Made by a program: the position numbers and the translations under genes. A stretch of 64,000 nt of DNA. It comes from Onchocerca lupi. Lineage: Eukaryota > Nematoda > Chromadorea > Rhabditida > Onchocercidae. Positions 13,701-24,124 of the stretch are shown in pieces. Where the stretch lies: positions 177,914 through 241,913 of the forward strand of contig JAOVVO010000038.1 in NCBI GenBank assembly GCA_028564675.1. Reading direction: 5' to 3'. Under the pieces are notes generated by a model that had not been told where the DNA came from, did not search any database, and saw only the letters and a list, made by a program, of their open reading frames with translations. The number at the start of each line of letters is the position of its first letter. The stretch's first letter is position 1.

Positions 13701-15293
13701 CAAAATTGTAAATACTCGAAATGCCAGGTGCTTTTCCTCATAAAAAATTCTAGAAAAAATTGCAAAAAGCAATAAATGATTACAGTCTACGAATATGATG
13801 AAATTGAAACGTAATCTTTGAGACTGATTAAAGAAATAAAGGATCTCTTACGACCTTTCATTTTAAGCAGACATGAATGCAACAATTACTGAAGGAATGA
13901 AGAATGATGTATCATTCGAAGAACAAAAAACGAATCCGTCAACTGAATCGAAGATGCATTCCGTGAAGATTCTGGATGGTGAATTATTGTCCTACCAATT
14001 GTCCACGAAATGTACCGAAGAAATACAAATGAAGGCACGAATGTGTATACATCCGTTGTTGATTACCTGGAAGAATATGCGACAACAAAAACCGATGCTG
14101 AGGAAGGTAAGTTAGAAGTAGTTATTGTTATCGATACAACTGTTCTGGTAAATTCTAATATATCTTCTCTGATATATCATCATAATTTAATGTGCAAACG
14201 GTATGGACGTTTAATTTACTAATTAGATGACACTATGCGGAATGTTGCGTTAATGTTTTCTTGGTATATAATAATATTTGCCCAGAAGCTAACACATCAA
14301 CTTTTTGAGAAGTATATAAAATATTAAATTGATGAACTGAGAAAATTTGCTTGAGCTTCTCAATTTTTTTCGTTAACAAAAATGAATTACATGTCCTAAA
14401 TTACATCAATTTAATTTAATGGTTATCCTACATATTGGTCAATAATAGCTAAACTTACAGGTATCATTCCCTATGTATAAATACACTCCACAAGAATTAC
14501 TAGAGCTTTGCGATGGTTATGCAAATGTATTTCAATGTGCTGACTTTGAATCGATTACAATTTGTCTTAACGACGAAATGGTTCGTTGACGATATAATTC
14601 ATTTTTCATAATAATTTAAAAATAAATTAAATTAGATAAGGCTTTGCATGACTCACCAACTTTTATTGGTTAAAAGGCTTTCATAAATAACGTGTAGAAT
14701 AAGACTACCGCATTTTAGCGATGTTAACTTTCGTATGATTGTAAATTTCTTAACTTTGAATCTAATACTCACTGATTTAGAATCCCTTAATTTTTTATTT
14801 AAATAGATGAAAGACTGAATTAATTAAACTGTGAACCAATTCAAATTGGAATACAGGTTCGATTCGCTCGTGATCATTTCGGATATATCTGTACTCCTCA
14901 GAATCTTAAACGCTTCATGAAACATTATGAATGTATTGTGGAAGTGGCAACTGCTTATAGCAAAAAATGTCAAATGTTTATTACTGGTGTAGCGGGACCA
15001 GGAAAGGATTTGGTAAACACTAATCAATATTTCCATTGCAGGATAAAATTGAAATGAAATTTTAAAGAGTGATTTAGAATTTAAATTTCTTAGAATATTG
15101 ATTTGATTGACATAATATGTCCATTAAATCAATATTATGAAATTGATATCATATTTAGAAGAGATGTCGTAGCATCCGACAATACTATGATTGTATGAAA
15201 CCTGAAATTATGCGAAAATGTCGAAGTGAAGCATTGAAAGAATTCGAAACATCAATAATCGAATATGGTTGTGATTTGAGTCTTCATGACTAA
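4538..15293 (+). CDS. Secreted three-domain 12-cysteine protein, DUF19/T20D4.11-like
   Basis: The model has 16 exons: 4538-4604, 7021-7151, 8035-8228, 8646-8839, 8956-9069, 9904-9960, 10390-10632, 11225-11296, 11637-11770, 11870-12043, 12772-12849, 13435-13612, 13868-14106, 14461-14580, 14857-15012 and 15159-15293. Together they give about 761 residues, and every junction keeps phase. Exon 1 encodes a signal peptide (MMRKLLILISFAVVI). Three domains follow: residues about 30-192, 360-540 and 594-755. Each has exactly 12 cysteines in the same order, including CLRPW-, F-NC- and FDC-like positions, which points to extracellular disulfide-bonded units. The spacing resembles nematode DUF19 (T20D4.11-like) domains, whose function is unknown. 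The linker between domains 1 and 2 is Ser/Thr/Asn-rich and has an acidic part. Intron 4 has a GC donor. Exons 7 and 13 use AAG acceptors. The exon 9/10 boundary is the least certain (GTCTTA donor, ATTAG acceptor). Confidence 0.82.
4767..4792 (+). repeat. T26 homopolymer in intron 1
   Basis: An uninterrupted run of about 26 T inside the first intron of the three-domain secreted protein gene. It is likely length-polymorphic and has no coding role. Confidence 0.9.
6445..6530 (+). repeat. Imperfect ~32-bp tandem repeat with GACCACGC core, intron 1
   Basis: GACCACGC occurs at 6445, 6478 and 6510, spaced 33 and 32 bases, and flanking words (CTTACTTTCTG.ATT) also recur. It lies in the 2.4-kb first intron, where nematode regulatory elements often lie. 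The GC content is much higher than in the surrounding intron. Confidence 0.65.
8840..8955 (+). other. GC-AG intron (intron 4 of the secreted three-domain gene)
   Basis: Exon 4 ends ...GAA AAA G|GCTGGC and exon 5 starts after ATCAG. No GT occurs between the end of domain 1 and the in-frame stop downstream. Reading phase matches only if the G at 8839 joins TA at 8956 to make Val. The donor is therefore GC, with a weak match to the usual GC-intron consensus. Confidence 0.6.
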
Positions 15294-15469
15294 GTGCTTT
15301 TGTAATCAATGATTCCTGTATACTCATAAAATTGTTTCATTTCTGAAAAATCACTTAATCCAAGGAACGTGTAATTAGTTTCAATTTATTCATTTTGGCT
15401 TTTAATCAAAAGTCTTGTTTTTTTCGGCACTTTATATAGTGATAAAGATTGACTCTTTCAAATCAATTT

Positions 15470-15643
15470 ATGTCCTTTCATCATTGTACTGGACGGGAAG
15501 AATGTTTTCGGAATTTAAATATGGGAAATTCGATATTTCGGCGAACTTCTAGCCATTATCTGTGCCTATATTTTTTCTGCCAAATAATAAGTTCTGTTCA
15601 GCTAGGAAAAACGAAGCGTGTCACTTATATTCAATTACTTTAG
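15470..15643 (+). CDS. Short open frame downstream of the secreted-protein gene
   Basis: From ATG at 15470 a frame of about 57 codons starts MSFHHCTGREECFRNLN and ends at TAA. The beginning is Cys/Arg/Asn-rich and coding-like. A second coding-like stretch follows a good acceptor (ATTGCAG at 15660) and ends in STLN-stop at 15753. The two are not joined by an obvious intron. They could be alternative 3' exons or relics of a further cysteine domain. I do not recognise a family. Confidence 0.22.
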   Translation: MSFHHCTGREECFRNLNMGNSIFRRTSSHYLCLYFFCQIISSVQLGKTKRVTYIQLL

Positions 15644-15754
15644 ACCTTAGCAAATTGCAGGTTGCAATGTTGGCCAAAGCTTTCCATTATACAGTACAAA
15701 ATCCAGTATCATACCAATACCATGGACCGATCTCAATCTCTACATTGAATTAGT

Positions 15755-15805
15755 GCATCGCTAATAGTATAAAAATAGAGATCTGTTAAATACTATTAGC
15801 GACGC
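15755..15805. repeat. 16-bp inverted repeat hairpin
   Basis: Arms 15755-15770 and 15790-15805 pair with one mismatch (GCATCGCTAATAGTAT against ATACTATTAGCGACGC), loop 19 bases. It begins two bases after the TAG that closes the open frame ending at 15753. It could be a 3'-UTR stem or part of a small element. Confidence 0.6.
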
Positions 15806-16457
15806 TCAGATTTCTTAATTAATGAAATTCTGCTCCTCTGAATTATTCCGGCTCTAATACCATTTCCTTCCGACAAAACTTCTACATAAAGTCCTGTATC
15901 GATTGCTTGCTTGCTTGCTTTTAGTAAATATTCTGCAGCGAATAAGTTTAGCTATAAAATTACCTTGATTTATCCGGGTAAGAACTGGGATAAAAGTCCT
16001 AAAAAATTGTTTATCCCGTAGAAGGAAAACATAAGGGAACTAATCATCTTTTCCAGAAATAATTGTAATCAGGATAATCTGGGGACCGGATCCGGCTTTT
16101 TAACTAGAAGATTTAAGAACCTCGTATTATTTTGATAAAAGTGTAGCTGTCTGCTGATTATCACATCTAGAAGCTATATTTGTATTTAACATTGCGGGAT
16201 CAAAAAAGATAAGTAGTTTACTGAGGGGTTTTTTGGATTCAATTATGCTGATGTATTATCATATGAAGATAATATTTTGTAATTTTATATAGATTACAGC
16301 AGCAGTGAAGCATTCAACTATTGGATATCGATGGATTTGAAATAGGAATGGAAATAATCACTTAATGAAATAACTACTTAATTTTTCTGAAAAACCAGCG
16401 AATTCGGGAATTCATTATTTCCTAAAATACGTCTGAGTAGGCTTTTGGCTTATGCAG

Positions 16458-16578
16458 CTATAATCTGTTAGGTATTCATGGAAAGGGCATCAGCGTATAT
16501 ATTGAAAATGAGGAACTAAAAGAATTGGGAAAGCTTTATGAAGCTAAGGAATGGAAGCTTTTTTTGGCGTACTACAAA
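16458..16578 (+). CDS. Exon-like open segment, unassigned
   Basis: An open frame follows a CAG acceptor (16455-16457) and contains LLGIHGKGISVYIENEELKE and then LGKLYEAKEWKLFLAYYK before a GT at 16579. Charge balance and codon use look coding. A possible next exon begins after TTTTCTGAG at about 16741 (GTELLLRIRIIDLKLLF), in matching phase, and the 30-T tract at 16700-16729 would serve as its pyrimidine tract. No start exon was found and no family recognised. Confidence 0.27.
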
Positions 16579-16698
16579 GTTTGTTTATTTATTTACGAAA
16601 TATTACTTTATTACTTTATTTTTTCTGGTCTTTCGATAAGAATTCTAATCGTATTCAAAATTTATCATAAAACTGAATTAAGAAACCTAAAGCAGTTT

Positions 16699-16699
<1 letters not shown>

Positions 16700-16729
<30 letters not shown>
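16700..16729 (+). repeat. T30 homopolymer
   Basis: Uninterrupted run of about 30 T followed by GGATTTTCTGAG. It is the longest homopolymer in the window. Confidence 0.9.
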
Positions 16730-16730
<1 letters not shown>

Positions 16731-17097
16731 GATTTTCTGAGGGAACAGAGCTACTCTTAAGAATTCGGATCATCGACTTGAAACTGTTATTCAGAAATGG
16801 GTCATTATGTCTTCTCAGAATATTTTTATATTTGATGAATTAGTTTCTCTCTCTATTTATAGCATTTATAAGCATGCAAAAACCAGTCGTAAATAAAAAT
16901 TGTATTTTGGCTTTTTTTCCATTATAGCCACCATCATTGCTAATTTATATGAGTTTTCATCAAACTTTTCTGAAAATAGAAATGAGATGGATGAGAATGT
17001 AAAGGAATAAAGATGAGAATCGAGTCATCTTATAATGTCCCATATGCTTTACGATGGAATGATGTAATGGCTGTCATCGAGACGAGCCTAAGACTTA

Positions 17098-17313
17098 TCA
17101 TCGAAATGAGCCTTTTCTCTTCAGACAAGTCATCGAATAAATGAATTTATAATGTATGTATGAATGTAATGAATAAGGGAAGGTAAGGATTGTTACGTAT
17201 AATTTAAATAAGCTATTTATAGACGCTTCTGAATCTCTTCTTACTGTTTCCACTACATAATTGATGTCCTTATTTTCCTCAATGGATCTCCAATTAGTCA
17301 CATGCATATGCAC
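17098..17313 (-). CDS. Open frame of 71 codons, unassigned
   Basis: Starts ATG at 17313 on the minus strand (MHMHVTNWRSIEENKDINYV) and stops at about 17098. The first 37 codons look coding-like, with many Glu, Asp, Arg and Asn, and are followed at once by a GTAACA donor-like site. The true exon may therefore end near 17202. No partner exon or family was recognised. Confidence 0.22.
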   Translation of the reverse strand: MHMHVTNWRSIEENKDINYVVETVRRDSEASINSLFKLYVTILTFPYSLHSYIHYKFIYSMTCLKRKGSFR

Positions 17314-17469
17314 ATATGGCGTAAATTTCTTGAAATTTTTAAAAATAAATGATAGACTGCTACAGACAAGCAGAAAAACACACAGACGTATATCAATAAA
17401 ATAGGCTTTTTATAGCCAATTTAAAAGCCATAAAAAAGAGGAAATTGGCAGAAAGCCAAGGTTCATTTA

Positions 17470-18650
17470 TCATAGCCATTGACCCCCTGCTGTTGTCATT
17501 CGAGACAGACGACACTCCATCCCTTAGCATCCGTCGTACTGCTCCCTAAGTGCAACGATGATGTTTATATATGCGTGTTGGCAGATAAATTTTCGATCTT
17601 TAACGAAAATGCGCAGGAAATTTTGTAGTAAATTTGGCAATTAAAAAAAAAGAAAATCTAGGGACTGTTATACAATTTTGGGTATGCCAGGCCAGAAATG
17701 AATATCTGGCTGAAAAAAACATCAAGCTTATTTTCTTATTGCCCTAATTATCTTAGATTAATGTGGATGATACTTTGTTATTTTAACATTCCTAACATTT
17801 CCAATGTTTAAATAACCGCGTTATCTTCAGGGCCTTTCCCGGGAAGCCTGCTTCTGAGTCTAGTTCATTAAAAAAAAAAAGCTATTAAACATTTGTGGGA
17901 AAAATCTTTTGATTCAAAAATATTCGACCATACATTGGTCCCTCTGAAAGTCTCAAATTCTAAAAATTAAAAGATTGCAATTTACTAGAAATCAGAAAAA
18001 TGCCATAATAGCACAATTCCCTCATGGGAAATTTTAATGTCGAAATGATGAACTAATGAAGGAACGCATGAAACTTCCTAGAAGCAATCGTTGTTACATA
18101 CATGAAGGATTACCGAGTGTCAGGATAGATAGAGATGTTTGTTATCATATGATACTGCTGTCGTAGTATCATAAGGTTACCACTTCTCACCGAGGGAAGG
18201 GTCATAGTGTCATGTCACGGAGTCAGCACTCCTTACCTGGACGGTCACAATATCAACATCCCCCCTCCCCAAATTGTCACCTCACGAGGACTTCCAATAG
18301 TCAGTCCCTCACATGTCGTTGTTGCAACCACCTCTGTTGGTAGTTTTAATAAAAGAAATATTGGCATTATGCCAAAAGATTTTTCAAGTGTCTGGTCAAT
18401 GAGTGATGGGGGGATGGGTATATTCACATGTCTGTCCGGATAGGTCGTCTGTTTGTACCGGTTGGTGCCATCGTCCATCCATACTTCCTCAAATTGTCTC
18501 TTTCCCCTCTCCCCGATTTGATGACAACAAAAACTTCTTCCCTAGAAAACTTCTCCCTTCTCTCTCTTTCTCTCTCGCTCTCTCTTTCGGAAACAGCATC
18601 GTTCCGCCAGTTGCTTTCATTTGAAAGTACAACCGGAAATTAGCTTAAAT
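17470..18650. promoter_or_regulatory. GC-richer noncoding island, possible regulatory region
   Basis: Within very AT-rich flanks, 17470-17545 and 18180-18640 are GC-richer and carry short words typical of regulatory DNA. One is CCCCCTGCTG at 17483, which matches the core bound by ZIC-type zinc fingers; others are CT-rich tracts near 18560-18590. Both strands are open at 18207-18478, but the frames are low-complexity and start abruptly, so I do not call a gene. Function is inferred only from composition. Confidence 0.25.
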
Positions 18651-19333
18651 ATGTGAAAAGTTATTCAATTCAAGAAGCATCACTTCCGGTACAGACGGAT
18701 GGATACACACATAGAAAAACACATTAGTACGAGCAAAATTAGAAATGATCGGATGAAATGCAATTCGCTGGGAATACTTCTGCTCTAATTAATTCATTAA
18801 TATTTAATTAAATGAATTCACTGATTCTTATGAATTCAATGATTCTGATTTGCACTCTCCTTCCAACAATAAAATTGCTTCATTTTATTTACGCATAAAT
18901 TTGCAAAATGAACAAAAAAAAAAAAAAATTCTGCACACCCAATGATTTTTTCAACTTTGTCAACTGTAATCGGATGCTTGTCTCTTTCTACCTTCGAATT
19001 TATTCCTTTCATTCTGTGAAGACGAATAATCCAAAGTCATTTTGTTTAGCAAACATTCTTGTCGCTCGCAGATTTCTTCAAGTTTATCCAGTTATTTCCC
19101 AGAATCCTAAAAGAAAAACCCAAAGTTAAATTGAAAGCATCAAAAAAATGCTTATAAAAATTTATGTCTGCAAAACTAAGCGATAATAAAATAACAAAAC
19201 ATAATATGTGCACTTTCGATGCATTAACTTTCTTCGTATACGGCATCAATGCGTCAGCCTTTCTTCCACCTATTTGTCTTCAACTATGCACACTGATCAT
19301 GCACGGTTTTGTTTTTGGAAAATTGCAAACGTC

Positions 19334-19337
<4 letters not shown>

Positions 19338-19365
<28 letters not shown>
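19338..19365. repeat. (AT)n microsatellite
   Basis: About 14 uninterrupted AT dinucleotides. Simple sequence, probably polymorphic. Confidence 0.9.
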
Positions 19366-19367
<2 letters not shown>

Positions 19368-19518
19368 CAATAAAATTCAATAAGTTCATTCAATTTGAGC
19401 TAAAACAAAATCCTTAAAAATTTGGCAAATTTTTCCGGGAAGTGGCAATCGTAAACGAAAGCTGAAAACTATTTGGTTAGTTTTAGTAAGTTGGAAAAAG
19501 AGATAATTAAAAAGTATG

Positions 19519-19553
19519 AAAAAAAAGATTGTGTATATGCACAATCTTTTTTT
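19519..19553. repeat. Perfect 14-bp hairpin with 6-nt loop
   Basis: AAAAAAAGATTGTG and CACAATCTTTTTTT flank the loop TATATG. The A/T-run ends make it resemble a bidirectional terminator, but in a eukaryotic context it is more likely chance or a tiny element. Confidence 0.6.
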
Positions 19554-20744
19554 CAGAATGACATACAATTTTTTTTTTTAATGAAAATAAAAAATTGAAA
19601 AGCGAATCGAATGATATGAATCGAAAACGATATTTTTTAAAAATTTTATCAAGATTAAAAGAAAAATTTAAAAATTTAGAATGCCATCATTTAAACAACA
19701 AGATATTAAGTATTTTACGATTTTCAGAACAAACAAACAAAAGAAAAAAAATAAAATAAAAGAAACGAAAAAAAGAATAAAACAAACCCAACCATATAGA
19801 AAGAATTATAAACAAAATCATTAAAAAAAAAAAAACCAACAACAAAACCAAAAACAAAAAACCTCAAAATCCTAAGTAAAGATAACATTTAAAAAAATCA
19901 TTAAAACATTCACAAATTTTTTCATCAAACCGAAACAGCACAAGAAAGAAAAAGAATTTGCCAAGAAATCATCTCTATCTGAGATCCTTTAATCTTTCTA
20001 GGCTAAATGTGCCTTTTATCTCTTTCTTTTCTTTTAACTTCAACTTTATCCTCTTTTCAAAAATATTAGAATTAAATTATCGCTGTGAAAATTGAATCTT
20101 TTTCAATGATTGATCAAATATTTGTAAAGAAAAAATCTAGTATAAAAAAATTTCAAGAAAAGTTTTGCAGATACTTCTTGCAAATAATTTAGACGATTGC
20201 TTTTGAGGTTCTTTGTAGTTTATCTCCCAAAAATATGGCTGATAGAAGTGAAATTAGACGATAGGAAATGTAAAATGAGCGAAAGAAAGAATTCATCAAA
20301 TAGAGGTGCTTTTGGTCTATTTTTTCATGTCTGAAATTCCACGAAAATCTGTTCCGTTCCAGAAAATTTATGTCATTGATTTATCTCCTTGAAAAAAACA
20401 GGTCTTTTAGAAATTATTAAACGAATATTGAATTACAAGACGAAGGCATAACAAGATAGAAAAATAGGATAAAGTATTATTTTTTTTCGAAAATTAATAG
20501 ATATTTTAACATTTCATTTATTGATTATTGAAAATTTTATTGCGCAGCGGCAGTCCTTTTTAAGGTTCATTTTTTTCGTTTCTTTAATGAAATTCATTAT
20601 TATCATTCTGTTCAGTTATTTATTACAGCATTTTCGATGATGTACTCCGATCGTAGTTTCGCATTTACGAGAACACCTGTAATACTATTCTTACTTTATT
20701 TGACGTTGGATAAAGTATTCTGCATCCATTCATCTCTCTGATAT

Positions 20745-20770
20745 TGCCAATGCCAATGCCAATTTGCCAA
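20745..20770 (+). repeat. Four TGCCAA(T) repeats
   Basis: TGCCAA occurs at 20745, 20751, 20757 and 20765, giving stacked CCAAT and TTGCCAA words. It may be a CCAAT/NF-1-like binding array or simple repeat expansion. Confidence 0.6.
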
Positions 20771-23676
20771 TCTTTTTTCGTTAGCGACTTTGTTTTACTT
20801 GTTAGCGATGTCACTTCTTCCAAGACATTGATAATATATGTAATAGATTATAGTACATGCTTGTTTTTGGGTACATAAATGTCAACTTAATCCGAAATTG
20901 ACATTTAATTCAACAGTGTATTCATCAATTCGTAGTAAAGTAAAATATACAAATAAAAAGAGCGCTTCAGTTAGCACTTGAAAAATGAACAATTTATACA
21001 TCTATGCACACAGAACGAGCGATAATGGGACACTCTGTTTTTGCAGAAGATGCATTCTGCAATTCCCGCGCGGCAAAAGTAAAGTTCGCAAAATAAAAAA
21101 AAAAAAAAAAGAAGAAATGGTAATGATTGAAGTGATATTCATCCAACCATCTGGTCATTTATTCAAGGAGATTTGCAATGTCACTTAGCCAGTCGATGAG
21201 CTTCATTTTAATTCATTCTTGGCTAAGTTATTTAAGATAATGTGTTTTAAAATATCCTTAAAATATTTATGTTGGAATAGTTTTTTTTTTAAATTAATTT
21301 AATTCATCTTTTGGAAGATTAATGTAACAGAAAAGGAATGAAATTAAAAGTATTATTTTATTTCCAAGCAACTTTATACTTTAGCAGCCTTGCATATATA
21401 TCATTCCATAAGAAATATTTTTGAATCAGTTTCTTCTCTACAGTAACTTGCAGAAGGAATTTTTGTCGAGAACAAATCATTCATGGGAGGCTAGATACAC
21501 TTGTAAGAAGTGAAAGATTTCGGTTCATCAATGTCGTTATTTACACAACTTTTCCTGTGGTTTTTTTTTTTTTTTTTACAAAGCATGTAATTATTCAAAT
21601 AAATTATACAACGGTCAACAATAGGTAAGCCATTATGTCGGGCCAACGAATATTCGCCTTCTTTTTTTATCCCACCGATATTTCTTGTAATTTCACCAAA
21701 TAACTGTTTGATCTTTTTTCTTTTATCTAGTATTTGTCAAAGAAATGAAATGCCAATTCATTCATTCTTTTCTTGCTTCAAATGATATTACAATAATACA
21801 ATATTAATTCGATCATCTACTATACACTATTGTGGAATTTATTTGCCTAATTTTTAACCAAAAGTAAACAGCACAACTTTGAGCGAATGGTATTTGCAAA
21901 TCTTATACAAATGTTTCGAATTGGAAGATTTTGAACCAGTCGTTCAAAATCCTCAAAGCTATCATGAAAGAGAATCTAAGAATTCGACTGCATATCTCTT
22001 TTATTAATTCCCACTGATATATTCTGATAATCATTAAATCAAATGAATCTAATTGCTTTCATTTTATCACCATTAGTTTACACACCATTATTTACTTATC
22101 ATTGTTATACAATACACCACTCTGAATTGAAATATTAAGTGGTTTTAGAATCTCTTTCTCAAATGTTGTTGATATCTTTGAAGTGATTTAATACTATAAT
22201 TTAGCAATAATTAATTTATTAAATTCGAACCAAAAAAAAAAAAAATTCGAGATGAAGAATAAAACATGATGGAACAATATTCATCTTTTCATCGATTTAC
22301 AACTTTCCGATCATTTATTCTACTTTCCGCATTCAATGACGTCCTGTAAATATTTCATGGGATTCTCCAATCTGAATTTTTCTGTATCACAATTTCTCCA
22401 TGAATTTTTTTTTGTCAAGAACTTTGACCTCTGTCACCAACCAATAGACGGATAAATTTATGGAAAAGATGTGTTTAAGAATAGAAAAGAGAAATATCTA
22501 TTAATTTTTTTTTAAGATTTTCATATACTTCTTCAATCACTTTTAAATTCGCGTAATTTCACAGATCTGAATCCTTGCTTGAAATATATGCAAAATTTAG
22601 TTTTTCTTCTTATCGTTGCATTAAATCGATGAAATTTATCCTAATCATAGTTGACGTCCTGAAGGTTTCGTTAGACTTTCGCAAGAAGATATATTATCTT
22701 TCATCCAGCTGATATAAATCTTTTTGTCCATCTGTTATTTATTAACTTAATTAATATCACTATGTAATATGAAATACTGAGTCATTGCAACACTGCAAAT
22801 ATGCATAATTAATAAGAAGCGAATTCTTAAAAATAACTTTACAACAATATTATTCCCAAACACATTTATCAGGAATTGAACTAAAATTTGGATTCATTGT
22901 ATTAGTGCAATGAATAATTTGATGTGTGATTAAATGATTGAATAAGGATTAAATATTATAATAATGAAGATATAAATGGATGATAGTAAACAAACCAATC
23001 AATAATTAAATAAATGAAATGATTATTTATTGAATAAAATTGAATTTGTTCCCATCAAAAAATGTGGCTTTTTTACAAAAATGTTCTTCTTGTACATTGT
23101 AAGCATTAAATAAGTAATCAAGTAAAATAATAAACAAATATTTGCTGGCTGGATGAAGTGGAAAATAAATAAATAATGAAGGAACAAGCGAGCAAACCAA
23201 TTAACCTATTTTTTTCCTCTTTTTAGACAAATTTTAGAATTTCGGAAGAAAATATCGATACCCATTATTATCATTCCCCCATCAGTACATTTTTTTTCAC
23301 TACGACTATCACTACAAAGCCATTAATCAAGTTCTACAGTATCGCTATTATGTTGGAAAATTTTTATATCTATGTTTAATATAATGAGGCATACGTTTAG
23401 CGTAATTTCAAAAAGTGATCTAAATGCTCAAACATTTGTATGAGTATAAGCAAATTAAAATATTTTGCTTTTATGCTATTAGTCATAAATTATCCTTAAT
23501 TTACTTATTTGTTACTAAAATTGCATGCAAATCTCATCATTGTTGTGATATTATATTGGCATTGAAGATTTTATTGTCACCAATATTGTATTTATAATGC
23601 GTACAATCATATAAGTAGCAATTTATTAACATTTCACAATTTGCTATTTTTATTTTTTATTTTTAAATTCTCCCTG

Positions 23677-23806
23677 ATCAATAATTAAATAGCATTTTTC
23701 GACCAATCAATTATTCATCTCTTTGCCACTCGTCGATCAATAAGTAAATATTGTTTTTCGATCAACCAGTTATCAAATCATTTTTGCCTAATCAGTTATT
23801 TAATGC
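23677..23806 (+). repeat. Two degenerate ~60-bp direct repeats
   Basis: The pattern GATCAATAA.TAAATA..(G/T)TTTTTCGA(C/T)CAA(C/T)CA...TTATCA..TC.TTTTTGCC appears twice, beginning near 23677 and 23736. It is probably an old tandem duplication. Confidence 0.5.
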
Positions 23807-23881
23807 ATATACATGCTCTGTAATCATCATAAATGCCAACAAGCGCTATAAGTCGCCCTTCTCTTCCCATTTTTTAATAAT

Positions 23882-24124
23882 TTAAAAAACAAAATTTGAG
23901 AAATGTTGAGTGTGGCAGATCGCCAAGAGATCCAGACAGACATCATGCAGGCATGATGGAGGTGGGCACATCACTTCAGCAAAAATGCAAGCGGATTTGT
24001 TTGTCGTCTCGAGCGCCTCCTCCACTGATACGAATCTTGAATCGAGAATTGTCTGAGAAGCGAGTATGTCTGAAGCATTTTGTTTCAATCGCAGGAAGTA
24101 ATCGACTTCACGTCTCTCTTACGA
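23882..24124 (-). CDS. GC-richer open frame, unassigned
   Basis: The minus strand is open for about 80 codons, including RFVSVEEALETTNKSACIFA and several cysteines toward the end. Composition is clearly above the local background, and the plus strand is also open over most of the block. No ATG opens the minus frame without an upstream exon, and no family is recognised. It could be a diverged exon or a conserved noncoding block. Confidence 0.22.

Noticed and set aside
14010..14222. Alternative frame across exon 13
   Set aside because: The chosen frame supplies the first cysteines of domain 3 and joins exon 14 in phase; this frame does not.
18207..18478. Overlapping open frames on both strands
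   Set aside because: Proline- and glycine-rich low-information frames with no splice pattern. The region looks more like a GC-richer noncoding island.
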